Positions 15,847 to 23,244 of a stretch of 24,652 nt of DNA are shown here, piece after piece. The number at the start of each line of letters is the position of its first letter. Position 1 is the stretch's first letter. This stretch comes from Saprospiraceae bacterium (GTDB lineage: Bacteria; Bacteroidota; Bacteroidia; Chitinophagales; Saprospiraceae). A model generated the notes under the pieces. It worked only from the letters and a program-made list of their open reading frames with translations, was not told where the DNA came from and made no database searches. The position numbers were made by a program, and so were the translations under genes. The DNA is taken from the NCBI GenBank assembly GCA_014379065.1, contig JACMMM010000088.1:1-24652 (forward strand), written 5' to 3'.

Positions 15847-17421
15847 ATGAAAAAAACCTTCGCCATCTACTGCCTCTTTTTTTTAGTCTCTTTTATTGTT
15901 CAGGGTCAAAACCAAGCGCCTGTAATTTCTAACCTGAGCGCCACGCCCAACTGGGTGAACCATTCTCTTGAGGTCACTTTTGATGTGGCCGACAACGAAA
16001 ACGACCCCTTGGAAATCACCCTTCAGTTTTCCGACAATAGCGGCAAAACCTACACCCTCACCAGTCAAATCCCCACTATGGGCGATGTTGGTTTCCCTAT
16101 ACAACCAGGATCGCGCAGCATCCATTGCGACCTCTCCGCAATCTCCAACATCGCTGCTCCATTCAGTCTCCGTCTTGTGGCAGATGACAAGCAAACCTTT
16201 GATATTCAATCCCTAGTGAATGGGGTAGACAGCAATCGCATGCGGGCCAACCTCGAATTTGTAGAAGGAATCCGCCATCGCACAGCAGGCAGTGTCCACT
16301 TGAACGCTACCCGCGATTCCATAAAAAATTTGTTTTTAAATGCAGGATTGCAATATGAAGAACAAGCCGTGCCCCTGGGAAATTATACCGGCAAAAACCT
16401 GATCGGGAATCTCCTTGGGACTTCTTCTGCACAGAAAGTGGTCATCAACGACGCCCACTACGACTCGGTGAGCAACGCCCCCGGGGCTGACGACAATGGC
16501 TCTGGTACGGTTGGGATGATGGAAGCCGTGCGAATTTTGAGCCCTTATCCAAGCAAAAAAACACTGCGCTTTATCGGTTTTGACCTCGAGGAAGCTGGCT
16601 TGGTGGGAAGCATACGCTACGTTAGCAATGGCATCCCGGCAGGCGATCAGATTGAGGGGGTTTTCAACCACGAAATGATTGGTTATTGGAGCAATGAGCC
16701 TAATACCCAAACCCTTCCGCCCGGTTTCCCGATCCTGTTCCCCGACGCTTCTGCTGAGGTAGTCGCCAACCAATATCGCGGGGATTTTATAACGAATGTC
16801 GGCAATGCCACCTCCATTTCGCTCGCACAGCTGTTCAGCAATGCAGCCCAACAATACGTCCCAGGCTTGAAAGTCATTACGCTCAATGTGCCTGGCGACG
16901 GTTCTATCGCACCAGACCTTCAGCGCAGCGACCATGCCCCGTTTTGGGCAGCCGGGAAAAAGGCACTGATGCTCACCGACGGCGCCAATTTCCGCAATTT
17001 ATGCTATCACACACCCGGCGACACGCTGAACGAAAAACTCAATTTCACCTTTATGTCCAACGTGGTGAAAGCGAGCATCGCTGCCATGGCGGAATTGGCA
17101 GAAATTCAACACGGGGACTGGGCTACTGCGACGTTCCAGAGCAACGTAGGTGTTTTCCCCTCCCGGCCTCTTTGCGACCTATACGCCTACCAACAGCCCG
17201 GTCAAGACGAGGGGTTTGTACTCGAAGTGAAATCCTGCGCTTTTTCAGAAGTTGTAATTGAACTCTACGACATGAAGGGGTCGCTCTTGCTTCAGCAGGA
17301 TGCCATGCTTCCAGATGCAGGGGCCTATACAATTCTTACTCCAAATTTGCCAGAAGGGGTTTATGTTTTGAAAATCAGGCACGCTGATGGCATCCAGGCA
17401 CAAAAAATCATGCTGCGGTGA
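15847..17421 (+). CDS. Secreted M28-family zinc aminopeptidase with T9SS C-terminal domain
   Basis: A 524-aa exported metallopeptidase. The signal peptide (MKKTFAIYCLFFLVSFIVQG) is followed by a short beta-rich domain (about 24-115, Ig-like: LEVTFDVADNENDPLEITLQ) and an M28 catalytic domain with H204 (NDAHYDSV), D215 (PGADDNGSG), E248/E249 (FDLEEAGLVGS), E276 (FNHEMIGYWS) and H363 (SDHAPFW) as catalytic and zinc ligands. E276 replaces the more common Asp, as in the NLEMIGY-type Bacteroidota subgroup. The last 80 residues are a type A T9SS sorting domain (VIELYDMKGSLLLQQ; LPEGVYVLKIRHADG; QAQKIMLR), so the protein is exported across the outer membrane and may be attached to the surface. It probably trims peptides for growth on protein. 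It has its own promoter and is flanked by a terminator and a palindrome, so is monocistronic. Confidence 0.92.
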   Translation: MKKTFAIYCLFFLVSFIVQGQNQAPVISNLSATPNWVNHSLEVTFDVADNENDPLEITLQFSDNSGKTYTLTSQIPTMGDVGFPIQPGSRSIHCDLSAISNIAAPFSLRLVADDKQTFDIQSLVNGVDSNRMRANLEFVEGIRHRTAGSVHLNATRDSIKNLFLNAGLQYEEQAVPLGNYTGKNLIGNLLGTSSAQKVVINDAHYDSVSNAPGADDNGSGTVGMMEAVRILSPYPSKKTLRFIGFDLEEAGLVGSIRYVSNGIPAGDQIEGVFNHEMIGYWSNEPNTQTLPPGFPILFPDASAEVVANQYRGDFITNVGNATSISLAQLFSNAAQQYVPGLKVITLNVPGDGSIAPDLQRSDHAPFWAAGKKALMLTDGANFRNLCYHTPGDTLNEKLNFTFMSNVVKASIAAMAELAEIQHGDWATATFQSNVGVFPSRPLCDLYAYQQPGQDEGFVLEVKSCAFSEVVIELYDMKGSLLLQQDAMLPDAGAYTILTPNLPEGVYVLKIRHADGIQAQKIMLR

Positions 17422-17432
17422 TCAAATAAGCC

Positions 17433-17466
17433 AGACCTCGTAGGTTTTTGGAAACCTACGAGGTCT
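17433..17466. repeat. 34-nt perfect palindrome (AGACCTCGTAGGTTT type)
   Basis: 15-bp arms (AGACCTCGTAGGTTT and complement) around a TTGG loop, 11 bases after the peptidase stop and 16 bases before the ribF -7 box. There is no T-run, so it is not a classical terminator. I recall very similar CCTCGTAGGTTT palindromes scattered through other Bacteroidota genomes. It shares the AGGTTT/AAACCT core with the palindrome inside carB. Confidence 0.85.
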
Positions 17467-17482
17467 ACGCGCACTTGATTTC

Positions 17483-17490
17483 TATCTTTG
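17483..17490 (+). promoter_or_regulatory. -7 promoter box (TATCTTTG) of ribF
   Basis: TATCTTTG fits TAnnTTTG and ends eight bases before the ATG at 17499. It excludes the earlier in-frame ATG at 17448, which lies in the palindrome. Confidence 0.55.
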
Positions 17491-17498
17491 CCGCCCTT

Positions 17499-19613
17499 AT
17501 GAGGGTTTTCACCGATTTATCTCAGTTGCCCAGGTTTCGCAACGCCGTTGTCACCATCGGTTCTTTCGACGGCGTTCACCTCGGCCATCGGCGTATTCTT
17601 GAACAAGTGCAGGCCTTGGCCCAAAAACACGAGGGCGAAAGCGTGGTCATTACCTTCGACCCCCACCCACGTGCCGTGCTGAAACCAGACGACACCACGT
17701 TCAAACTCCTTTCGACCACCGAGGAGAAAATCGAACTCCTTGCGCAGCAAGGCATTGACAATGTGGTGGTTGCGCCGTTTTCGCTCGAATTTTCCCAGCA
17801 AAGCGCCGAACAATATGTCGAAGATTTTTTGGTCAAAAAGTTTGCCCCGCGATTCATCGTTATCGGCTACGACCACCGCTTTGGCGCAGGGCGAGTGGGG
17901 GATATTGCTTTCCTAAAAAAGTTTGAAAAAACAGCTGGTTTTGAGATCGTGGAAATCCCTGCTCAAGCGGTGGACGAAATCGCGGTCAGTTCCTCCAAAA
18001 TCCGAAAAGCCCTTGAAAAAGGTGCCATCGAGCTGGCAAACCGTTTGCTCGGCCACCCTTTTTCCTTTTCTGGCAAAGTCGTGGAAGGCAACAAAATCGG
18101 ACGAAACATTGGCTTTCCAACTGCCAACATTGAAATTGCCGATCCGCACAAATTGGTGCTGCCGGAGGGTATTTATGCTGCGAAAGTAGGCGAAAACAAA
18201 GCCGCACTTTACATCGGCAACCGCCCTACCCTATCGTCTGATGGCAATCAGGTGATTGAGGTCAACATCCTTGATTTTGAAGGCGATCTATACGGACAAA
18301 ACCTGGGCGTGGAAGTCATTGACTTTATCCGCCCAGACAAAAAACTGGATAGTTTGGAAGACCTAAAAAAGCAAATCGAAGCAGACAAACTCGAAATTGA
18401 GGAGCGGTTGAGGGTTGAGAGTTTAGGGTTGAGGGTTGAGAGTTTAGGGTTGAGTGCGATGCCTAAACCCTCAACCCTAAACCCTAAACCTTCAGATGTG
18501 GCCGTCGTGATCTTGAATTACAACACACGCCGGCATCTCGAGCAATTCCTGCCCTCTGTGGTCGCCAACAGCTCTGGTGCGCGGATTATCGTAGCTGACA
18601 ACGGTTCGCCCGACGACTCGATTGCCTTTCTGCGCAACAACTATCCCGAAGTAGAACTCATTGATTTACAACAGAATTGGGGGTTTGCCGAAGGCTATAA
18701 TCGGGCACTTCAACACGTGCAAGCCGAGATTTATGTCATCCTAAATTCCGATGTGGAAGTAGCCCCGGGCTGGCTCGAGCCAGTGCTGGAGGCCATGAAA
18801 AAAGACCCTACTATAGCCGTCGCACAACCCAAAATCCTTGCCTGGAAAAGCGCCCAATCACCAATCCACCAATCATCAATCACCAATCACCAATCCACTA
18901 ATCCACCAATCACCAATCACCAATCCACTAATCCACCAATCACCAATTACCAATTCGAGTATGCCGGGGCCTCTGGTGGCTGGATTGACCGTCTCGGTTA
19001 CCCTTTTTGCCGGGGCCGGATTTTCAGCCAACGCGAAGAAGATCATGGCCAATACGACGACCCACAGGAATGCTTTTGGGCCTCCGGAGCGGCGTTTTTT
19101 ATCCGGGCTGAATTGTACCACAGCTTTGGTGGCTTCGATGGCGACTATTTTGCCCACAACGAAGAAATTGACCTTTGCTGGCGATTGAAGCGGGCAGGGT
19201 ACAGCGTTTGGTGCATTCCGAAATCGGTGGTTTGGCATTTAGGCGGCGGCACTTTGGAATACGAAAACCCACGCAAGGCGTTTCTTAATTTCCGCAACAG
19301 CCTATACTCGCTCTTGAAAAATGAACCCTGGGGCAAATTGCTTTGGCTTATACCTGCCCGTTTTTTGCTCGATGGATTGGCTGGGGCCAGGTTTGCCGCC
19401 AAAGGCCAGTTCCGCGCTATTTGGGCCATTGTTCGGGCACATTTTTCGTTTTACAGCAACTTTGGAAAGATGCTCCAAAAACGCCGCGAAGGAACGCAAA
19501 TTATTGAAACACAAAAGATTGCGCCCAACAACAAAGAGGGGGTTTACCATGGGAGCATCATTGTGGCGCATTATCTGAGACGAGTGAAAGTGTTCAGCAA
19601 TCTAATGAAATGA
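17499..19613 (+). CDS. ribF: RibF (riboflavin kinase/FAD synthetase) fused to a family-2 glycosyltransferase
   Basis: One open frame of 704 aa. Residues 1-302 are a complete RibF, which phosphorylates riboflavin to FMN and adenylates it to FAD: VTIGSFDGVHLGHRRIL, SSSKIRKAL and GRNIGFPTANI are its motifs, and 302 aa is a normal length. Residues about 303-325 are encoded by a 21-bp repeat (LRVESLG twice). From residue 327 a GT2 glycosyltransferase follows: VAVVILNYNTRRHLEQFLPS, ADNGSPDD, VILNSDVEV, FWASGAAFFIR and HNEEIDLCWRLKRAGY, ending in a membrane-associated tail. Its middle (about 452-486) is a TNPPITNHQS-type repeat. Elsewhere these are separate proteins; an ATG at 18459 (MPKPSTLNPKP) could start the transferase alone. 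Start 17499 fits the promoter and RibF homologues. The rluA-type gene overlaps the end by ATGA. Confidence 0.88.
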   Translation: MRVFTDLSQLPRFRNAVVTIGSFDGVHLGHRRILEQVQALAQKHEGESVVITFDPHPRAVLKPDDTTFKLLSTTEEKIELLAQQGIDNVVVAPFSLEFSQQSAEQYVEDFLVKKFAPRFIVIGYDHRFGAGRVGDIAFLKKFEKTAGFEIVEIPAQAVDEIAVSSSKIRKALEKGAIELANRLLGHPFSFSGKVVEGNKIGRNIGFPTANIEIADPHKLVLPEGIYAAKVGENKAALYIGNRPTLSSDGNQVIEVNILDFEGDLYGQNLGVEVIDFIRPDKKLDSLEDLKKQIEADKLEIEERLRVESLGLRVESLGLSAMPKPSTLNPKPSDVAVVILNYNTRRHLEQFLPSVVANSSGARIIVADNGSPDDSIAFLRNNYPEVELIDLQQNWGFAEGYNRALQHVQAEIYVILNSDVEVAPGWLEPVLEAMKKDPTIAVAQPKILAWKSAQSPIHQSSITNHQSTNPPITNHQSTNPPITNYQFEYAGASGGWIDRLGYPFCRGRIFSQREEDHGQYDDPQECFWASGAAFFIRAELYHSFGGFDGDYFAHNEEIDLCWRLKRAGYSVWCIPKSVVWHLGGGTLEYENPRKAFLNFRNSLYSLLKNEPWGKLLWLIPARFLLDGLAGARFAAKGQFRAIWAIVRAHFSFYSNFGKMLQKRREGTQIIETQKIAPNNKEGVYHGSIIVAHYLRRVKVFSNLMK
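18405..18490 (+). repeat. 21-bp telomere-like repeat joining ribF and the glycosyltransferase
   Basis: Two copies of the 21-bp unit GGGTTGAGGGTTGAGAGTTTA (18405-18425 with one change; 18426-18446) and a partial third, then the reverse words CCTAAACCCTCAACCCTAAA up to 18490. 18442-18454 and 18470-18482 pair perfectly over 13 bp. The TTTAGGG/CCCTAAA words look like plant-type telomere repeats by chance of composition. Unit length is a multiple of three, and the frame used is free of stops, while another frame would read TGA. Confidence 0.85.
18854..18955 (+). repeat. 30-bp tandem repeat inside the glycosyltransferase
   Basis: Two identical 30-bp units (18881-18910 and 18911-18940) flanked by partial units, all built of CAATCACC and CAATCCACTAAT words. 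They encode ITNHQSTNPP twice, between PKILAWKS and FEYAGASGG, which are adjacent apart from a short loop in ordinary GT2 enzymes. The unit adds ten codons and leaves the frame intact. The same words appear at 20403-20490. Confidence 0.88.
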
Positions 19614-20332
19614 CGAATTACGACCTAATATACGAAGACGATCAAATACTAGTGGTGACCAAACCCGCCGGGCTGCTCACTATTCCCGATCGAGCTGGCA
19701 ACCAAAACAGTCTTGTGGCCGCACTTCAAAGCAAGTACGGCAAAGTGTTCATCGTCCATCGGCTCGACCGGGAGACGAGCGGGATACTGTGTTTTGCCCG
19801 CAACGAAGCCGCTCACCGCCATCTCTCCATGCAGATGGAACACCATACGGCGGACAAATTTTACCTCGCCTTGCTCGACGGGGTGTTGCACCTCGAGGAT
19901 GGCGAAATAGACAAGCCCATCGGTGAACACTATCACATCCCGGGCAAGATGGCCATCACGAATTCAGGCAAACCTTCTTTGACTTTTTACCGCGTCGTGG
20001 AGCGTTTTCAGCGGTTCACACTCGTTGAAGCACAGATCAAAACAGGCCGGACACACCAGATTCGGGTGCATTTCCAGAGCATTGGTTACCCCTTGGCCGT
20101 TGATGCGTTGTATGGCCGTCGTGAGCACTTTCTTTTGTCGGAAGTAAAAGGCAAAAAATACAAATCGGGCAAATTCACAGAGGAAGAACGCCCGCTCATG
20201 GAACGCACTTCGCTCCACGCCGCGCGTTTGCGGCTTCAACACCCAACTACGGGCGAAATCATGGAATTCAAATCTGAATTGCCCAAGGATTTTGCGGCGG
20301 TGTTAAGCCAATTGAGGAAGTGGGGGCAGTAA
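19610..20332 (+). CDS. RluA-family RNA pseudouridine synthase
   Basis: A 240-aa enzyme that isomerises uridine to pseudouridine in rRNA or tRNA. HRLDRETSGIL contains the catalytic Asp of the RluA family; KPAGLLTIPDR near the N-terminus, KFYLALLDG and IKTGRTHQIRVHF are its other conserved blocks. There is no S4 domain, so it is a short form such as RluA or RluC-like catalytic cores; the target base cannot be told. It overlaps the glycosyltransferase end by ATGA (19610-19613), making one transcript with ribF. The last codons and the TAA stop merge into a GGCAGTA-type repeat, so the final residues (KWGQ) may be repeat-derived. Confidence 0.92.
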   Translation: MTNYDLIYEDDQILVVTKPAGLLTIPDRAGNQNSLVAALQSKYGKVFIVHRLDRETSGILCFARNEAAHRHLSMQMEHHTADKFYLALLDGVLHLEDGEIDKPIGEHYHIPGKMAITNSGKPSLTFYRVVERFQRFTLVEAQIKTGRTHQIRVHFQSIGYPLAVDALYGRREHFLLSEVKGKKYKSGKFTEEERPLMERTSLHAARLRLQHPTTGEIMEFKSELPKDFAAVLSQLRKWGQ

Positions 20333-20371
20333 CAGTGGCAGTAGGCAGTGGCAGTAGGCAGAGGCAGTAGG
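20326..20371 (+). repeat. GGCAGTAGGCAGT-type short repeat at the pseudouridine-synthase stop
   Basis: Six imperfect copies of GGCAGT(A/G) begin at the last codons and stop of the pseudouridine synthase and run downstream. Together with the neighbouring CAATCACC repeat they fill nearly all of the 183 bases before the XRE gene. Confidence 0.75.
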
Positions 20372-20402
20372 CGTAGCCAAAACTCAAACCAAACCGTGGC
20401 AA

Positions 20403-20490
20403 CCCAATCACCAAATCCCCCAATCACCAATCACCATTCACCAAATCCCCCAATCACCAATCACGAAATCACCATTCACCATTTCCCCAA
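20403..20490 (+). repeat. 30-bp CACCAAATCCCCCAATCACC tandem repeat before the XRE gene
   Basis: 20409-20438 and 20439-20468 are 30-bp units matching at 27 of 30 positions, followed by partial units. The words are those of the repeat inside the glycosyltransferase 1.5 kb upstream. Because this orientation has no stop codons, it extends the following reading frame upstream to 20348 with a spurious PNPPITNH peptide. Confidence 0.82.
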
Positions 20491-20499
20491 TCCCCACCC

Positions 20500-20507
20500 T
20501 ATCTTCG
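20500..20507 (+). promoter_or_regulatory. -7-like box (TATCTTCG) of the XRE gene
   Basis: One mismatch to TAnnTTTG, eight bases before the ATG at 20516 and directly after the repeat. This supports 20516 as the start over 20348. Confidence 0.4.
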
Positions 20508-20515
20508 CCCCTAAC

Positions 20516-21994
20516 ATGGCCGCAACGCAACAACAACGCATCATTTTTGGGCTGAAAGTCAAACAGTTCCGTCAGGAACGGGGCTGGAATTTTGAAGAAC
20601 TGGGCCAACGCACGGGCATCTCGATTTCATACCTGAACGAGATCGAAAAAGGGAAAAAATACCCTTTGTTGGAATATCGCAAGCGGCTGGCCGAGGTATT
20701 GGACGTTCCCTACGATTTCCTGATTTCGCCCGAATTGACTAAGGAATTCGCGCCACTGGGAGAACTGTTGCACAGCAAATTCCTGAACGAGCTTCCACTC
20801 GACCTTTTTGGCATCGGGATGCAGCCATTAGTGGAAATCATCGCCAACGACCCGGCGAAAGTCAATGCGTTTATTTCGGCCTTGTTGGAAATCGCGCGGG
20901 TATATGCCCTGCGCGAGGAACATTTTTACTTTGCTGCGCTGCGGGCGTATCAGGAATTGCGCGACAATTATTTTGAAGAAATCGAGCACGCCGCGAGCGA
21001 TTTTGTACGCGAAAACCATCTGCCCAAAAACGGTGGGGTTTCACTTGCGATGCTCACCGATATTTTGGCAAAACAATATGACAGCACAGTGATTCCAAAT
21101 GGATTGGACGATTACGAGCCACTCCATTGGTTGCGCTCGGTGTTCAACCCGAACACGCGCCGCATCCTCCTCAACGGACAACTCAATGAACGACAACGAA
21201 GCTATCAATTGGCCAAAGAACTGGGATTCAACGTATTGGGATTGAAAGAACGCCCTTGGGCTTCTAATTTTTTGCGGGTCAATTCCTTTGAGGAAGTGCT
21301 GAACAATTACAAAGCGGCGTATTTTGCGGTGGCGATTCTGGTCAACCGGGAATCGTTTGTGCAGGACATTGGGCAATTTTTTGCAAAGGACAAATGGGAC
21401 GCTGGCGGACTGCTTGGCATTATGGAAAAATACCAGGCTAGCCCGGAAGTATTGTTCCAACGCTTCAATGTGCTCACCAAAGATTTTGGCCTCGACAAGG
21501 TTTTTTTCCAACGTGTGGTACACGACCTCGACCGCGATGCCTTCGACATGGACAAGGAACTGCATCTCAACCGCCGCCATCAGCCCCATGCCACAGGTCT
21601 TGGGGAGCATTATTGCCGGCGCTGGCTATCCATTTCGCTGTTGCGAGATTTGCAAATGCAACAACTTGGAAATCCAAACCTTCAACTCGTGGGCATACAG
21701 CGGGCCGTTTTTGTAACCACTGGCGAGGAATATTTGTGCATCGCGATTGCCAAGCCCGGCTACCCTACCCTTGGCCGAAACGTGAGCGTAACCCTCGGGG
21801 TACTCCTAGACGACCATGCCAAACAACGGATTCAATTTTGGGACGACCCGGCTATTCCCCGCCGAACGGTGAATGTTACTTGCGAACGCTGCCCGCTGAC
21901 TGATTGCGCCGAACGCGCCGCTCCCCCTAAAGTCGTGATCCGGCGGGAAGAGCGGAAGCGGATGGAGGAGATGCTGCGGGTACTAACCAATTAA
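20516..21994 (+). CDS. XRE-family regulator with inactive IrrE-like domain and Cys motif
   Basis: A 492-aa transcription regulator of the XRE + IrrE-like + DUF2083 type (COG3800, the group of mycobacterial PrpR). A helix-turn-helix at 12-68 (LKVKQFRQERGWNFEELGQR, ISYLNEIEKGKKYP) binds DNA. The region that is HExxH in ImmA/IrrE peptidases reads KELGF (234-238), so it has no zinc-protease site and probably senses a ligand; relatives respond to short-chain acyl-CoA. The C-terminal part has YCRRW (C367) and CERCPLTDC (C456, C459, C464), a cluster that could hold a metal or iron-sulfur centre, as reported for PrpR. I chose ATG 20516 because the longer frame is repeat-derived. The target genes are unknown; no fatty-acid gene is adjacent, the nearest being the desaturase 14 kb away. 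Confidence 0.88.
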   Translation: MAATQQQRIIFGLKVKQFRQERGWNFEELGQRTGISISYLNEIEKGKKYPLLEYRKRLAEVLDVPYDFLISPELTKEFAPLGELLHSKFLNELPLDLFGIGMQPLVEIIANDPAKVNAFISALLEIARVYALREEHFYFAALRAYQELRDNYFEEIEHAASDFVRENHLPKNGGVSLAMLTDILAKQYDSTVIPNGLDDYEPLHWLRSVFNPNTRRILLNGQLNERQRSYQLAKELGFNVLGLKERPWASNFLRVNSFEEVLNNYKAAYFAVAILVNRESFVQDIGQFFAKDKWDAGGLLGIMEKYQASPEVLFQRFNVLTKDFGLDKVFFQRVVHDLDRDAFDMDKELHLNRRHQPHATGLGEHYCRRWLSISLLRDLQMQQLGNPNLQLVGIQRAVFVTTGEEYLCIAIAKPGYPTLGRNVSVTLGVLLDDHAKQRIQFWDDPAIPRRTVNVTCERCPLTDCAERAAPPKVVIRREERKRMEEMLRVLTN

Positions 21995-22007
21995 AACATA
22001 GCTAGCA

Positions 22008-22409
22008 ATGTCCCTTTTAAATAAGCAATTTTATGTAACTGTCCGGCAGAATGGGTCCCGACATTTGTTGATGGATATTCAACCGTCTGAGTTTGAAAGC
22101 TTGGGAGCAATCGTAACAGATGGCTATTACGTAAAAATCGCTGTGGTTGAGGACGTGGTAATTGGGCTACAATCCGTGGTTTCGGGAGAGTGCGAATCCT
22201 ATCATTTTGGAACAGAGTGGTGCTTTATCGAATCACAAAAAGAAACTTCGGTAGCATCCAACGCATTTGAATATTATAAACCCTTCAGTATCCCTACCTC
22301 CGAAATTCTCCTACTCATGGAAGAATGGTTAGCATTTTTGTTTGCTTATGAAAAAAATGAAATACCCGGATTGCCTTACCCTCCCCCATCTATAAAACCC
22401 GTAATCTAA
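22008..22409 (+). CDS. Hypothetical protein, 133 aa
   Basis: MSLLNKQFYVTVRQNGSRHL and onward, rich in beta strands and acidic, without signal peptide or membrane segment; it ends in a proline-rich tail (GLPYPPPSIKPVI). The middle, YVKIAVVEDVVIGLQSVVSG, and the helix ILLLMEEWLAFLFAYEK suggest an alpha/beta cytoplasmic protein. It begins 13 bases after the regulator stop, so is probably on the same transcript, and ends 35 bases before the methyltransferase. I do not recognise the family. An immunity-like or restriction-associated role is conceivable from position only. Confidence 0.6.
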   Translation: MSLLNKQFYVTVRQNGSRHLLMDIQPSEFESLGAIVTDGYYVKIAVVEDVVIGLQSVVSGECESYHFGTEWCFIESQKETSVASNAFEYYKPFSIPTSEILLLMEEWLAFLFAYEKNEIPGLPYPPPSIKPVI

Positions 22410-22415
22410 TTTTTG
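22407..22415 (+). promoter_or_regulatory. Possible -7 box (TAATTTTTG) of the methyltransferase
   Basis: TAATTTTTG (one extra base against TAnnTTTG) starts at the stop codon of the 133-aa gene and ends 29 bases before the methyltransferase ATG. The gene may instead be read from the upstream transcript. Confidence 0.3.
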
Positions 22416-22444
22416 CCGCACTTTCAAACGCCTTAAACCCACCC

Positions 22445-23215
22445 ATGCCCTCCAACATTATTTTCAACGAAGACTGCATCTCCGGCATGGCCCGGCACTT
22501 ACCCGACCAGTCGGTGGATTTAGTCATCACTGACCCGCCGTTTGGCATTGATTTTCAGGCAAAAAGGGGAAATTATAATCGTATTGGTGGTCGGGTGCTG
22601 ACGGGCTACAACGAAATAAAAGGCGGCGACTACCTCGAATTCACCCGCGCTTGGTTGGCACAGGTAAAGCGGGTGCTGAAACTCACAGGCAGCATTTACA
22701 TATTTTCGGGTTGGAATTATTTGAAGGACCTGCTCATCGCGCTGGACGAGTTGGACATGACCTTGGTGAACCACTTGGTCTGGAAATACCAGTTTGGGCT
22801 CGTCACCACGCGGAAGTACGTGACCTCGCATTACCATGTCCTGTTTGTCAGCCTCGATGAAAAGCAGCGCAAGTTTTATCCTTATGCCCGCTACGCCAAA
22901 GACGCGCTGCACCCTGAGGGCGGTAGCGCCCATTACAAGGACAAAGAAGACGTGTGGAATATCCCCCGCGAATACTGGACGGGCGACGTAAAAACACCCA
23001 CTAAACTCCCCGCCGAACTTATTCGCAAAATACTGGCCTACAGCAGCTTACCTGGCGATTTGGTGCTGGACCCATTTCTAGGTTCGGGACAGACAGCCGT
23101 GGTAAGCCATCTTGAAGGTCGCCGGTATTTGGGGTTTGAAGTAGTGCCGGAGTATTTTGAATTTGCCAAGAAGAGGTTGGAGAGTGGGCAGTATCGTATT
23201 AAGAGCGAGGAGTGA
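22445..23215 (+). CDS. Beta-class DNA (adenine or cytosine-N4) methyltransferase
   Basis: A 256-aa S-adenosylmethionine-dependent DNA methyltransferase. Motif IV, DPPF (30-33), comes first, and motif I, DPFLGSGQT (209-217), near the end; this order defines the beta class (N6-adenine or N4-cytosine), to which orphan enzymes such as CcrM and YhdJ belong. TPTKLPAELIRKILAYSSLP followed by GDLVLDPF is the standard AdoMet-binding entry. The target-recognition part (about 110-180, with KYVTSHYHVLFVSLD and DVWNIPREYW) is of ordinary length. No restriction endonuclease is adjacent, so this is probably an orphan or phage-derived enzyme; the recognition sequence is unknown. It converges on the cold-shock gene with 29 bases between them. 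Confidence 0.92.
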   Translation: MPSNIIFNEDCISGMARHLPDQSVDLVITDPPFGIDFQAKRGNYNRIGGRVLTGYNEIKGGDYLEFTRAWLAQVKRVLKLTGSIYIFSGWNYLKDLLIALDELDMTLVNHLVWKYQFGLVTTRKYVTSHYHVLFVSLDEKQRKFYPYARYAKDALHPEGGSAHYKDKEDVWNIPREYWTGDVKTPTKLPAELIRKILAYSSLPGDLVLDPFLGSGQTAVVSHLEGRRYLGFEVVPEYFEFAKKRLESGQYRIKSEE

Positions 23216-23244
23216 AAAAAGCAATATGCAGGTACCTTGTACTA

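Noticed and set aside
16336..16935. 199-aa minus-strand frame inside the M28 peptidase
   Set aside because: Antisense to the conserved catalytic domain; no domain or promoter of its own.
17433..17466. Intrinsic terminator of the M28 gene
   Set aside because: The stem is strong but is followed by ACGCGCAC, with no T-run on either strand beyond the loop.
18405..18490. True telomere repeat or eukaryotic contamination
   Set aside because: TTTAGGG words occur, but the repeating unit is 21 bp with TTGAGGG interspersed, and all flanking genes are bacterial.
20403..20490. CRISPR array
   Set aside because: The units are tandem and contiguous with no unique spacers, and no cas gene is present.
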